DNA of 64,000 nucleotides from Bacillus safensis FO-36b (GTDB lineage Bacteria > Bacillota > Bacilli > Bacillales > Bacillaceae). The DNA lies in assembly GCF_000691165.1 (NCBI RefSeq), contig NZ_ASJD01000003.1, positions 1-64,000 on the forward strand, read 5' to 3'. Positions 52,296 to 60,721 of this stretch are shown here, piece by piece. How positions within the stretch are numbered: the first letter of the stretch is position 1; each line of letters starts with the position of its first letter. The notes beneath the pieces were generated by a model. That model ran no database searches. It saw only the letters and a list, made by a program, of their open reading frames with translations, and had not been told where the DNA came from. A program made the translations under genes and the position numbers.

Positions 52296-53432
52296 ATGGC
52301 GAAAATCATTCCCTCTTCGGATATTGGAGTGAAAATCAACAAGTGGTATGAATTAATCCGCAGATTTGATTCAGAACAAGCAGAACAGTTAAAACAGGAA
52401 ATTCGCACCTCTCTTGATTCAATGGAAGAAGATCAGAATTTGCTTCTCTATTTTTCTTTAATGGAATTTAGGCATGAAGTCATGCTCGATTATTTAAAGC
52501 CATTAAAGGAAGGAAAGCTTCGCGCCAACTTTTCCGAGCTTTCGAAAGAAATAGATGAGCATCAAACGCATGTCACAGGCATGCTTGAATACTACTATCA
52601 TTTTTTTAGAGGCATGTATGAATTCGGGCGGAGGGAGTATATTGCTGCCATATCGTCTTATCAAAAGGCAGAGCACAAGCTTTCTTTTGTATCAGATGAT
52701 ATTGAACGTGCGGAATTTCATTTTAAAATGTCAGAAATATATTATCACATGAAACAAACACATATCTCGATGCACCATGCCAAACTAGCGCTGGATGTTT
52801 ATGTTCAGCATGAACTGTATGCGCTTCGCACAATTCAGTGTGAATTTATTGTGGCAGGTAACTACGATGATATGAGAAGGCATGAAAAAGCATTACCACA
52901 TCTCGAAAGAGCACTTGCGAGATCAAGAGAGTTTCAGAATGTGCGTTTTATTGCCTCCTCTTTGTTTAATATGGGCAACAGTTATTACCGAATGGGAGAC
53001 TTGACCCGCGCACTCGAATTAATGAAAGAATCCATCTCGTTATTTGATCAAAATCAATCCGATCATCTTCGTCGATCTATAGACCCTCTTTATACAGCCG
53101 CTCAGATATTATACAAACAAGGAAAACACGAAGAAGCATTACACTACAGAGAAGAATGTATGAAGCGAGCAGAAGCTCTTCAAGATGACATTCATCTTCA
53201 GAAAACCATATTTCTAGAAGCATTGTATTTAAGACAAGATGCTGAGCATATCAAACGAATTTTCCATTTTTTAGAGTCTGTCTATGCATATCCAGATATA
53301 GAGGAGCTGGCATTAGATACCGCAAAGTATTATAATGAAATGGGGGATTATGAAAAATCTTCCATGTTCTATGGGGAAGCGGAACATGCTCGAATCTATA
53401 TTCAGAGAGGGGATTGTTTATATGAATTTTAA
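52296..53432 (+). CDS. Rap-family regulator (response-regulator aspartate phosphatase or DNA-binding inhibitor)
   Basis: 378 residues. N-terminal three-helix bundle (about 1-75) and a TPR superhelix with recognisable repeats, for example RFIASSLFNMGNSYYRMGDL and ALDTAKYYNEMGDYEKSSMF. Rap proteins dephosphorylate Spo0F or block ComA-type regulators, and are inhibited by a Phr peptide. ATG has GGAG upstream. Located between proA and ohrA, where B. subtilis has no rap gene. It overlaps a phr gene, so it is a full quorum-sensing cassette. Target cannot be told from sequence alone. Confidence 0.88.
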   Translation: MAKIIPSSDIGVKINKWYELIRRFDSEQAEQLKQEIRTSLDSMEEDQNLLLYFSLMEFRHEVMLDYLKPLKEGKLRANFSELSKEIDEHQTHVTGMLEYYYHFFRGMYEFGRREYIAAISSYQKAEHKLSFVSDDIERAEFHFKMSEIYYHMKQTHISMHHAKLALDVYVQHELYALRTIQCEFIVAGNYDDMRRHEKALPHLERALARSREFQNVRFIASSLFNMGNSYYRMGDLTRALELMKESISLFDQNQSDHLRRSIDPLYTAAQILYKQGKHEEALHYREECMKRAEALQDDIHLQKTIFLEALYLRQDAEHIKRIFHFLESVYAYPDIEELALDTAKYYNEMGDYEKSSMFYGEAEHARIYIQRGDCLYEF

Positions 53433-53556
53433 AAAATGGGCAGTCGTCTGTACAAGCATCACCATTATGGCATTGTGGCTGGCAGCAGCAAATGCCGACC
53501 CAGATAACAGAAACCATACGCTGGAACAACCGAATCCGCAGCATGACACGATCTAA
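53422..53556 (+). CDS. Phr signalling peptide precursor
   Basis: 44 residues, overlapping the rap stop by 11 bases, the usual rap-phr arrangement. Basic N-terminus (MNFKKW), hydrophobic signal segment (about 7-23) ending ALWLAAANA, then a polar tail with NRNHT at residues 29-33. That pentapeptide resembles known Phr signals of the xRNxT type (PhrA ARNQT, PhrE SRNVT), so it is the best candidate for the mature signal. ATG 53422 has GAGGGGA nine bases upstream. Confidence 0.82.
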   Translation: MNFKKWAVVCTSITIMALWLAAANADPDNRNHTLEQPNPQHDTI

Positions 53557-53581
53557 AGCCCTTGTTAAAGGGCTTTTTTTA
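53555..53581 (+). terminator. Terminator of rap-phr
   Basis: Stem AAAGCCCTT / AAGGGCTTT with T7 at the phr stop. Confidence 0.9.
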
Positions 53582-53658
53582 CTGCCTAAACACCATTCTG
53601 CGGGACATGCTCATAAAAAGGAAACGAGGAGGAAAACTTAAAAAAGAGTATTTATTGA

Positions 53659-53696
53659 TTGACTCTACAATTTAAATTGTGTACAATTCAATTGTA
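53659..53696 (+). promoter_or_regulatory. ohrA promoter with tandem OhrR operator
   Basis: TTGACT (53659-53664), 17-base spacer, TACAAT (53682-53687). Two inverted repeats of TACAATT / AATTGT(A) form run from 53666 to 53696, covering the spacer and -10. This is the OhrR operator arrangement known from B. subtilis ohrA. Confidence 0.88.
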
Positions 53697-53730
53697 GGAA
53701 ATATTATTGGAGAGAAAGAGGGTTATATTC

Positions 53731-54159
53731 ATGTCAGACGTTTTATTTACAGCAACGGTATCAGCTGTCGGAGGAAGAGAAGGTAAGGTTGTTTCAACAG
53801 ATGGTGTACTTGAGCATGAGGTAGCAATGCCTGGAACACCAAGAGCAAAAAAAATTGAAAAAGCAACAAATCCAGAGCAATTATTCGCAGCAGGCTACTC
53901 TGCATGTTTTGATTCAGCCCTTCAAATGGTAGCAAGACAAGAGCGTATCCGTTTTGAAAGTGAAGTAACAGCACATGTCAGCTTATTAAAAGACAGTTCA
54001 GATGGCGGCTTCAAACTAGGTGTTCAATTAGAAGTAAAGGGAACTGGAATTGAGCAGTCTGCATTAGAAGAACTTGTTCATAAAGCGCACGGCGTATGCC
54101 CATATTCAAAAGCAACTCAAGGAAACATCGAAGTAGAACTAGTAGCTGTCGCACAATAA
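53731..54159 (+). CDS. ohrA: Organic hydroperoxide reductase OhrA
   Basis: 142 residues, OsmC/Ohr fold with the two redox Cys in AAGYSACFDSALQ (about residue 55) and AHGVCPYSKATQG (about 120). Reduces organic hydroperoxides using a lipoyl-type reductant. Strong OhrR operator upstream, and ohrR lies immediately downstream on the other strand. ATG 53731; the frame is open to 53707. Confidence 0.92.
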   Translation: MSDVLFTATVSAVGGREGKVVSTDGVLEHEVAMPGTPRAKKIEKATNPEQLFAAGYSACFDSALQMVARQERIRFESEVTAHVSLLKDSSDGGFKLGVQLEVKGTGIEQSALEELVHKAHGVCPYSKATQGNIEVELVAVAQ

Positions 54160-54170
54160 TAGATATCAAT

Positions 54171-54204
54171 AAAAGGCTGAGGGAACATTCCCTCAGCCTT
54201 TTGA
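54171..54204. terminator. Bidirectional terminator between ohrA and ohrR
   Basis: Long perfect stem AAAAGGCTGAGGGA / TCCCTCAGCCTTTT between convergent genes; it overlaps the ohrR 3' end. Confidence 0.9.
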
Positions 54205-54639
54205 TTGTGTTAAATTTTGCAAAAGCTCATGTAAAGAGGCACGCAGTGTTTTTAGCTCTTCTTCCGATCTTCCTGTCCCAGTCAGCATGTGAGACGGAAT
54301 CGCAGTGGCTTTTTCTTTTAGCTGCTCTCCATATTCCGTTAAACGAATTTGCACAGACCGCTCATCCTCTTTCGAACGTTCTCGGATAATGAGTCCGTTT
54401 TGCTCCATTCGTTTCAGCATGGGCGTGAGTGTACCGGAGTCTAAATAGAGAAGCTCTCCCATCGTTTTCACATTTAATGTTCCATGCTCCCACAATAAAA
54501 GCAGTGCCAAATATTGCGGATACGTAATGTTTAATTCTTCTAACAACGGTTTATACTGCTTCGTCATCTCTCGTGAACTTGCATATAACAAGAAACAAAG
54601 CTGATTTTCCAGCTTCATATGTTCAAATTCATTTGTCAT
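54193..54639 (-). CDS. ohrR: MarR-family peroxide-sensing repressor OhrR
   Basis: 148 residues. The sensing Cys15 in KLENQLCFLLYASSREMTK, winged helix with LYLDSGTLTPMLKRMEQ and RSKEDERSVQIRLTE. Oxidation of Cys15 by organic peroxides releases it from the ohrA operator. Starting at ATG 54639 places the Cys at position 15 as in B. subtilis; the frame is open to 54651. Confidence 0.93.
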   Translation of the reverse strand: MTNEFEHMKLENQLCFLLYASSREMTKQYKPLLEELNITYPQYLALLLLWEHGTLNVKTMGELLYLDSGTLTPMLKRMEQNGLIIRERSKEDERSVQIRLTEYGEQLKEKATAIPSHMLTGTGRSEEELKTLRASLHELLQNLTQSKG

Positions 54640-54800
54640 GTCAGTCACCAACTATTTTTTGTCATACTTATCATTGTATAAGATTTTCTTCTTTTTTAAA
54701 ATAAATACAGACGAAAAATGAAAAATTCTTCAATGTGCCATCAATGTTTGAGAAATGAAGAGAACGTGAAAAGGATGAATAGATGAAGGAGGAGATGAAG

Positions 54801-55217
54801 ATGAAACCATTATTCACAGCAAAAGTAAAGGCGCAGCATGGAAGAGCTGGACATGTTCGTTCAGAGGATGGTGTGCTCGATCATAACATTGTCATGCCTA
54901 ACGCTAAGAAAGATGGAGAGACTGGTACAAACCCAGAGCAATTATTTGCAGCAGGCTATGCAGCTTGTTTCGGAGGAGCACTTGAGCAGGTAGCGAAGAA
55001 GCAAGGGATAGAAATAGAATCGGAAGTAGAAGGACATGTCAGTCTTTTAAAAGATGAAAGTGACGGCGGTTTTAAGCTTGGCGTAAAGCTGATTGTATCT
55101 GCGAAAGGTCATGATCATGACAAAGTGAAAGAGCTTGTCCATGCTGCACATGAATTCTGTCCATATTCAAAAGCAACAAGAGGGAACATTGAAGTAGAGC
55201 TTGAAGTGGCTGAATAA
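54801..55217 (+). CDS. ohrB: Organic hydroperoxide reductase OhrB
   Basis: 138 residues, paralogue of OhrA with Cys in AAGYAACFGGALEQ and AHEFCPYSKATRG. In B. subtilis it belongs to the sigma-B stress regulon rather than OhrR; I could not identify a clear sigma-B promoter here. ATG 54801 follows AAGGAGG by eight bases; two earlier in-frame ATGs (54783, 54795) lie before or on that site. Confidence 0.92.
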   Translation: MKPLFTAKVKAQHGRAGHVRSEDGVLDHNIVMPNAKKDGETGTNPEQLFAAGYAACFGGALEQVAKKQGIEIESEVEGHVSLLKDESDGGFKLGVKLIVSAKGHDHDKVKELVHAAHEFCPYSKATRGNIEVELEVAE

Positions 55218-55221
55218 AAAA

Positions 55222-55243
55222 GTTTTCTATCACGCTGAAAAGA
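55222..55243. repeat. Relic of the dispersed repeat (copy E)
   Basis: GTTTTCTATCACGCTGAA (55222-55239) is identical to 18 bases of copy D, between the ohrB stop and its terminator. No other part of the element is present. Confidence 0.55.
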
Positions 55244-55277
55244 GAAACACCTGCTGATGAGCAGGTGTTTCTTTTTT
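55243..55277. terminator. Bidirectional terminator between ohrB and guaD
   Basis: Stem GAAACACCTGC / GCAGGTGTTTC followed by T6; genes converge. Confidence 0.88.
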
Positions 55278-55746
55278 AATATTCTTTCTTTTGTTCGTAT
55301 GCTTCCCATGCTTCAAATGGCGCAAGGGTTTTTTGAGGTGTCAGCTTGTAAAATGGTATATTTCTTGATTCGTATTCTTTGTTGATTTCTTCATAAATAA
55401 ATGAGTCATCAAAACCAGAATCCGCTGCATCCTGATGCCCAGCGGCAAAATACACAGCTTTTGGTCTAGCCCAGTAAATAGCGCCAAGGCACATCGGACA
55501 AGGCTCGCAGCTTGTGTATAGAGTGCAGTCTTCTAATTGGTATGTATTCAGCGTCTGGCACGCCTTTCGAATGGCTGTGACTTCAGCATGTGCGGTTGGA
55601 TCATTTGCTGTTGTCACGTTGTTGCTGCCCTCTGCAATAATCTGACCATCCTTGACAATGACTGCTCCAAAAGGGCCGCCAGTACCACTATTGACTCCTT
55701 CTACTGCAAGATCAATTGCTCGTTGTAAAAAATCTTCGTGATTCAT
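55276..55746 (-). CDS. guaD: Guanine deaminase GuaD
   Basis: 156 residues of the cytidine/deoxycytidylate-deaminase fold. Zinc ligands His and Glu in DPTAHAEVTAIR and the Cys pair in SCEPCPMCLGAIYWA. Converts guanine to xanthine. Length and position after ohrB match B. subtilis GuaD. The ATG is preceded by GGGAGGAAGAC. Confidence 0.92.
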   Translation of the reverse strand: MNHEDFLQRAIDLAVEGVNSGTGGPFGAVIVKDGQIIAEGSNNVTTANDPTAHAEVTAIRKACQTLNTYQLEDCTLYTSCEPCPMCLGAIYWARPKAVYFAAGHQDAADSGFDDSFIYEEINKEYESRNIPFYKLTPQKTLAPFEAWEAYEQKKEY

Positions 55747-55844
55747 TGTCTTCCTCCCTTTGTTCGACTGACTTCTCTAGTATAAACGAATCATGCTAGA
55801 AAAGAAATCATCATAGCAGGAGATCGAACAGGCCAAATTACGCA

Positions 55845-55876
55845 TAAAAAACCCCTGCCGCGTTCAGCAGGGGAGG
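55845..55876 (-). terminator. Terminator of metE
   Basis: Stem CCCCTGC / GCAGGGG; on the minus strand followed by T6, just after the metE stop. Confidence 0.85.
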
Positions 55877-55885
55877 GACATTCAA

Positions 55886-58174
55886 TTATGCATGCTGCGC
55901 CAGCTTTTTACGAGCGACTTCAGCAGCTGTGACCATGTTTTTCAAAGCAGCAATGGTTTCAGGCTCTTGTCTAGTTTTTAGACCACAATCCGGATTCACC
56001 CAGAAGCGATCTGTCGGACAAACGTTCAGCGCATCATCAATGATTTCGCTCATTTCTTCAACAGATGGAACGCGCGGGCTATGGATGTCATAAACGCCTA
56101 GTCCAAGTCCTTTCAAATACGGGTGTTTTTCTAAGTAATCGAGGAATCCGCCATGACTGCGTGAATGTTCAATTGTAATCACGTCAGCATCCAAGTCTTC
56201 GATTGTATCGACAATATCCTCGAAGTTACTGTAGCACATATGTGTATGAATTTGTGTTTCATTTTGAACGGATGATGTAGATAAACGGAATGACTCTGCT
56301 GCCCAGTTTAAATATTCTGCCCAATCACTTTCTTTGAGCGGAAGACCTTCTCTTAGCGCAGGCTCATCCACTTGGATCACTTGAATACCAGCTGCTTCTA
56401 AAGCTTCTACCTCTTTACGCAAAGCGAAAGCAATTTGGAAAGCAATGTCTTTGCGAGAGATATCCGTTCTTGGGAAAGACCAGTTTAAGATGGTAACAGG
56501 TCCTGTCAGCATGCCCTTGACTTTTTTCTCTGTTAAACTTTGTGCGTATACCGTCTCTTTCACTGTCATTGGCTCTGTAAACTCTACATCTCCATAAATG
56601 ATTGGCGGCTTCACGCAGCGTGATCCATAGGATTGTACCCAAGCAAATTTTGTAAAGGCAAATCCGGCTAGCTTCTCACCGAAGTATTCAACCATGTCTG
56701 TACGTTCAAATTCCCCATGTACGAGCACATCCAGACCAATTTCTTCTTGAATATCAATCCATCGTTTTGTTTCTTTCTTAATAAACTCATCATACTCTGC
56801 ATCTGTCCACTCATTTTTGCGCCACTTTTGACGAGCACTGCGCACTTCGGCAGACTGCGGGAAACTGCCAATTGTTGTTGTTGGAAGAAGCGGGAGCTCA
56901 AGAGATTCGTTTTGGATACGAAGGCGTTCTTCAAAGGCAGCTGGACGTTTAAAATCTTTCGATGAAAGATTGTTGCGTTCCGCTGTTAGATCCGCATTTG
57001 TTCCTTTTGCGAACTCTTTTAAGGTAAGAAGTGCTTGTGCTGCTTCGTTAATATCAGCATCAATGGCAGCTGCTCCTTTTGTTAAACCTTCTTTTAGTAA
57101 TGTCAATTCAGCCAGCTTTTCAGTGGCATAAGACAGTCCGTTTAATAGTTTTTCTTCAAGCTGTTCGCTTGGGTGTTTGGCAACTGGCACATGCAGCAAG
57201 CTGCTTGATGGCTGCAGCCACACTTCTTTCGGCTGAACGTCAGCCATGACTTCAGAAATAAAGGATAATCTTTCGCCAAGGTCTGATCTCCAAATATTTC
57301 TTCCATCAATGACGCCTGCTGCTAAAATTTTATCTTTCGGGAAGCCGTGCTTTTTCACTTGATCAAGGTTGCGCCCTTGATCATGGACAAAATCAAGACC
57401 AATTGCTTCAACAGGATATGTGACAAGCTCTTCATACGCATCTACTGAATCAAAGTATGTTTGAAGAAGAATGTTCAAGCCAGGTACGGCTTCTTTGATC
57501 GTTTGATAAATTTCTTTTACGGATTTTACGTCTTCACTGGAAGCTGTGACAAGTGCAGGTTCATCAATTTGAACCCATTTGACGCCTGCTTCTTTAAGTT
57601 CTTTTAAAAGCTGAGTATAAAGCGGCACTAGACGCTGCTGGATTTCTTTCACTTCATTTGCTTCATAACCTTTAGAAAGTGAGACAAATGTATATAGACC
57701 AAGTACAACCGGTTTTGTTTCAACACCAAACGCCTTTTTCACCTTTTCGTAAGCTTCAAGCGGCTTGTTGTGTGTGAGTTTAAATTCTGTGCTTTTTTCG
57801 TATTCTGGAACGATGTAGTGATAGTTTGTATTAAACCATTTTGTCATTTCACTTGAGACGGCATCTTTTGTTCCTCTTGCCATCGCGAAGTATGTATCTA
57901 GCGGGTCTTTTAAGCTGCGGAAGCGCTCTGGAATCCAATTGAACATAACAGCGGTATCCAGCACGTGATCATAGAAGGTAAAGTCTCCAGAAGGAACAAC
58001 ATCAATTTGTTGATCGATTTGTGTTTTAATGGCAGTTAAAAATTGTTCATCCAGTGTGCTTAAGAGGGTTTCGCGGTCTGTTTGACCTTTCCAGTAAGAC
58101 TCAAGTGCTTTTTTCCATTCTCTGTTTAAACCAATGCGCGGAAAGCCTAGATTACTTGTTTTAACAATTGTCAA
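55886..58174 (-). CDS. metE: Cobalamin-independent methionine synthase MetE
   Basis: 762 residues, the same length as B. subtilis MetE. Two barrel domains: N-terminal [18 protein letters not shown], and the catalytic C-terminal domain with [52 protein letters not shown] and NPDCGLKTR carrying the zinc ligands. Transfers methyl from 5-methyl-THF-triglutamate to homocysteine. TTG start 58174 behind GAGGAGG; the frame runs on to 58315 through the leader. Controlled by a cobalamin riboswitch. Confidence 0.94.
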   Translation of the reverse strand: MTIVKTSNLGFPRIGLNREWKKALESYWKGQTDRETLLSTLDEQFLTAIKTQIDQQIDVVPSGDFTFYDHVLDTAVMFNWIPERFRSLKDPLDTYFAMARGTKDAVSSEMTKWFNTNYHYIVPEYEKSTEFKLTHNKPLEAYEKVKKAFGVETKPVVLGLYTFVSLSKGYEANEVKEIQQRLVPLYTQLLKELKEAGVKWVQIDEPALVTASSEDVKSVKEIYQTIKEAVPGLNILLQTYFDSVDAYEELVTYPVEAIGLDFVHDQGRNLDQVKKHGFPKDKILAAGVIDGRNIWRSDLGERLSFISEVMADVQPKEVWLQPSSSLLHVPVAKHPSEQLEEKLLNGLSYATEKLAELTLLKEGLTKGAAAIDADINEAAQALLTLKEFAKGTNADLTAERNNLSSKDFKRPAAFEERLRIQNESLELPLLPTTTIGSFPQSAEVRSARQKWRKNEWTDAEYDEFIKKETKRWIDIQEEIGLDVLVHGEFERTDMVEYFGEKLAGFAFTKFAWVQSYGSRCVKPPIIYGDVEFTEPMTVKETVYAQSLTEKKVKGMLTGPVTILNWSFPRTDISRKDIAFQIAFALRKEVEALEAAGIQVIQVDEPALREGLPLKESDWAEYLNWAAESFRLSTSSVQNETQIHTHMCYSNFEDIVDTIEDLDADVITIEHSRSHGGFLDYLEKHPYLKGLGLGVYDIHSPRVPSVEEMSEIIDDALNVCPTDRFWVNPDCGLKTRQEPETIAALKNMVTAAEVARKKLAQHA

Positions 58175-58194
58175 TTCCAATTCCTCCTCTAAAT

Positions 58195-58500
58195 ATAAAA
58201 AGACATTTACGCTCATGATCATGATTGATGAGGTAAATGTCTGGTTTAAAAGACAAAATGTGTGTGCGAAATAAGGCGTGAGTATCACTGACGCTTTTCC
58301 GACATCTCCTATCAACCGTAGGGGGTTTGATGTGATAGAGCGGCTGGTATCCTGGCTGGTGAATCTGCAAGCTTTTCATCCTTCCCATCCTAATGACAGT
58401 GGATTCCTGAGAAAAGCTCTCCTCACTCACAGTGGCGGGACCGCGCCGGATTTTCACCGGTCTTCCCAATTAAAATTCGACGTGTAATCGAATTACCGAC
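58195..58500 (-). ncRNA. Cobalamin riboswitch ahead of metE
   Basis: On the minus strand the leader contains CGGTGAAAATCCGGCGCGGT, then CCCGCCACTGTGAGTG (the B12-box GCCACTG), GCCAGGATACCAGCCGC and a kissing-loop region, all in canonical order. A terminator follows: stem AGACATTTAC / GTAAATGTCT at 58201-58242 with U-run, 20 bases before the ribosome binding site. Adenosyl- or methylcobalamin should switch metE off. Confidence 0.92.
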
Positions 58501-58527
58501 TCTCAAACTATGAATTTATTGTGTTCG

Positions 58528-58556
58528 ATTATATAACGTTCACTTCATTTCGTCAA
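58528..58556 (-). promoter_or_regulatory. metE leader promoter
   Basis: Read on the minus strand: TTGACG, 17-base spacer, TATAAT. Transcription would begin about 20 bases before the cobalamin aptamer. Confidence 0.8.
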
Positions 58557-58580
58557 AGTAAATTTTGAATAATTTTAATT

Positions 58581-58617
58581 AAAAAAATCCTGAGAAAATT
58601 CTATCTTTTCTCAGGAC
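58581..58617 (-). terminator. Terminator of ispA
   Basis: Stem TCCTGAGAAAA / TTTTCTCAGGA, followed on the minus strand by T7, just after the ispA stop codon. Confidence 0.88.
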
Positions 58618-58628
58618 CTCTATTTAAG

Positions 58629-59588
58629 CTATAGAGATAAAAGATCTGCTTCTAATGTTTTTTCTAAAAGGACATCAGGCGCAGTTAAATATAAAAATCC
58701 ATTCCCTACAAGGGCTTTCGACTGTTTTAATGGAAGGGTTCTTCTGACAAGCTGAGCATAAACCTCAGGCTCTGTCAGCTTGCGCTGGAACGCTTCTTCT
58801 TCGGCATTTTTAATAATGGCTAGTGCACCGCTTACGTGAGGGGCAGCCATTGAAGTCCCTGTGAGCCTGCCATATTTATGGTTAGGGAGAGTGGATAAAA
58901 TGTCTTCTCCTGGAGCGACGAGGTCGATTTCTTTATTGGCGTTAGAAAATTCAGAGGATTCTCTAGCAAGGGAAACAGAACCGACGGCAATGACTTCATT
59001 GTATGCTGCTGGGTAGGAGAACTCTTCCGTACGCTCGTCCCCGTCCCCTTCATTTCCTGCTGCGCACACAACAAGCACACCGCTTTTTACCGCATTTTGA
59101 ATGGCTTCCTGCAGGGCAGGCTCATTGCTTGGACCACCGAGAGACATAGAGATAATATCCACCTTCTGCTCTGCGGCATAGTTGATGCCATCAATGATCC
59201 ACTCATATTTTCCGCTGCCATTTTCACCGCCAAGAACTTTCACGATGAGCAGCTTGGCTTCAGGGGCAACCCCTAAAATTCCGCCATTTTGATCGGTTGC
59301 GGCAATCGTTCCTGCTACATGGGTACCATGCCCATTATAGTCTTTTACATTTTCAGCATCTCCATCGTCATCATCGGTAAAGTTCTTCCCACCGATAATC
59401 TGATCTTTTAAGTCGGGATGCTCTGTGTCACAGCCTGTATCAAGGACAGCAATGGTTATGCCTTTTCCTTTGAAGCCACTTGACCAAAGTTCGGGTGCTT
59501 TAATCTCCTGAATACTTTCCGGCGTCTCTTTCGCTTCCATCACATTGGCTTTTACTTCATACGGAATTAAGCGAATTTCACCTTTCAT
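58629..59588 (-). CDS. ispA: Intracellular serine protease IspA
   Basis: 319 residues, subtilisin family without signal peptide. N-terminal extension with IRLIPYEV, the LIPY inhibitory propeptide typical of intracellular subtilisins. Catalytic Asp in AVLDTGCDTEHPDL, His in YNGHGTHVAGTIA, Ser in LTGTSMAAPHVSG. Degrades cytoplasmic proteins in stationary phase. Neighbour of metE as in B. subtilis. ATG preceded by AAGGAGGG. Confidence 0.94.
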   Translation of the reverse strand: MKGEIRLIPYEVKANVMEAKETPESIQEIKAPELWSSGFKGKGITIAVLDTGCDTEHPDLKDQIIGGKNFTDDDDGDAENVKDYNGHGTHVAGTIAATDQNGGILGVAPEAKLLIVKVLGGENGSGKYEWIIDGINYAAEQKVDIISMSLGGPSNEPALQEAIQNAVKSGVLVVCAAGNEGDGDERTEEFSYPAAYNEVIAVGSVSLARESSEFSNANKEIDLVAPGEDILSTLPNHKYGRLTGTSMAAPHVSGALAIIKNAEEEAFQRKLTEPEVYAQLVRRTLPLKQSKALVGNGFLYLTAPDVLLEKTLEADLLSL

Positions 59589-59960
59589 AAGAAAGCCCTC
59601 CTTATTTTGTTTTCAAAGTAGATTCAGGCTGCATAATGTTATTGTATAAAAGAAACTTTTGATCGGAAAGGGTCAATTGTAATAATTTTTAAAATAATCA
59701 ATCTATTATCAAAAGTGCAGTTCTCCTCACATATTGACGAAAGAGCTCACCTTTTGAAGAAAACTCTTGATATCATATGAAAAAGAAGGAAATGCTGCAT
59801 AGTGAGGTTGCACCTGTACAGATGAAAATGGGTGAATAGAACTAAAAGAGGCAGACTAAAAAATAATGAGATGAAGTAACAAATTGAGAAGAAGGATCAA
59901 GTTAAATGTTTTTTCTCAAAAATAATTCCCTCCATAAAAAAATAGATGTGAAGATTGTGA
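59589..59960. other. Gene-free stretch between ispA and ykoG
   Basis: About 440 bp in total separate ispA and ykoG. I see the ispA upstream region, AT-rich sequence and a 20-codon open frame at about 59777 with no ribosome binding site, but no credible gene. In B. subtilis rsbRB and the ykoC-F genes lie in this interval. Confidence 0.6.
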
Positions 59961-59961
59961 C

Positions 59962-59990
59962 TGTTCCAAATGAGAAAGGCAACATATAAT
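59962..59990 (+). promoter_or_regulatory. ykoGH promoter
   Basis: Consensus -10 TATAAT (59985-59990) with a poor -35 (TGTTCC) 17 bases upstream; a weak -35 would suit an activator-dependent or low-level promoter. Confidence 0.5.
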
Positions 59991-60031
59991 AATGGAAAGA
60001 CAAGCTTGCCTTTTAGATAGGAGAGATAGAG

Positions 60032-60718
60032 ATGAACAAAGGGAAGATACTCGTAGTCGAAGATGAAAAGAAAATCGCAAGGGTACTGTCACTTGAACTT
60101 GAATATGAAGGATATGAGGTGACAGTCAAAGAGACAGGAATGGACGGGCTTCAGGCTCTTGAAGAAGACAGCTTCGATTTGGTGCTGCTTGACGTCATGC
60201 TTCCAGAGTTAAGCGGTCTTGAAGTGCTGAGAAGGGTTCGGAAAACAAATACAGCGACACCTATTATTTTGATTACAGCAAGGGGAAGTGTTCCTGATAA
60301 GGTAAGCGGGCTCGATCTTGGGGCGAATGATTATATAACAAAACCTTTTGACATAGAAGAATTATTAGCGCGAATTCGCGCACAGCTAAGGTTGAATATA
60401 CATGCACAAGAAGAAAAGGAGACAGAGCTGAGCATAGCAGATTTAACGGTCAACGAGAAAACAAGAGAAATCCAAAGGGCTGGGCAAATGCTTGAACTCA
60501 CACCGAGAGAATATGACCTGCTTGTCCACTTACTGAACCATCAGCAGCAAGTGCTCACAAGAGATCAGCTTTTAACAGCGGTTTGGGGTTTTGATTATTT
60601 CGGTGATACAAATGTGGTAGATGTCTATATCCGTTATTTAAGGAAAAAAATCGATTACCCATTCGAAAAACAGCTGATTCACACAGTGAGAGGTGTGGGT
60701 TATGTGATGAAAGGATAA
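60032..60718 (+). CDS. ykoG: OmpR/PhoB-type response regulator YkoG
   Basis: 228 residues. Receiver domain with acidic pocket (VVEDEKKI), phosphorylated Asp in DLVLLDVMLPELSG and Lys in DYITKPFDIEEL; C-terminal winged helix (LTPREYDLLVHLLNHQQQVL, NVVDVYIRYLRKKID). Pairs with YkoH. The tandem TTTCTCAT repeats before both downstream PepSY genes are likely binding sites. AGATAGGAGAG precedes ATG. Confidence 0.88.
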   Translation: MNKGKILVVEDEKKIARVLSLELEYEGYEVTVKETGMDGLQALEEDSFDLVLLDVMLPELSGLEVLRRVRKTNTATPIILITARGSVPDKVSGLDLGANDYITKPFDIEELLARIRAQLRLNIHAQEEKETELSIADLTVNEKTREIQRAGQMLELTPREYDLLVHLLNHQQQVLTRDQLLTAVWGFDYFGDTNVVDVYIRYLRKKIDYPFEKQLIHTVRGVGYVMKG

Positions 60719-60721
60719 AGA

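Noticed and set aside
54721..54790. Sigma-B promoter for ohrB
   Set aside because: A GTTTGA is present, but the following GGRTRA-like element is at the wrong distance.
59777..59839. 20-codon open frame between ispA and ykoG
   Set aside because: No ribosome binding site and nothing recognisable in the peptide.
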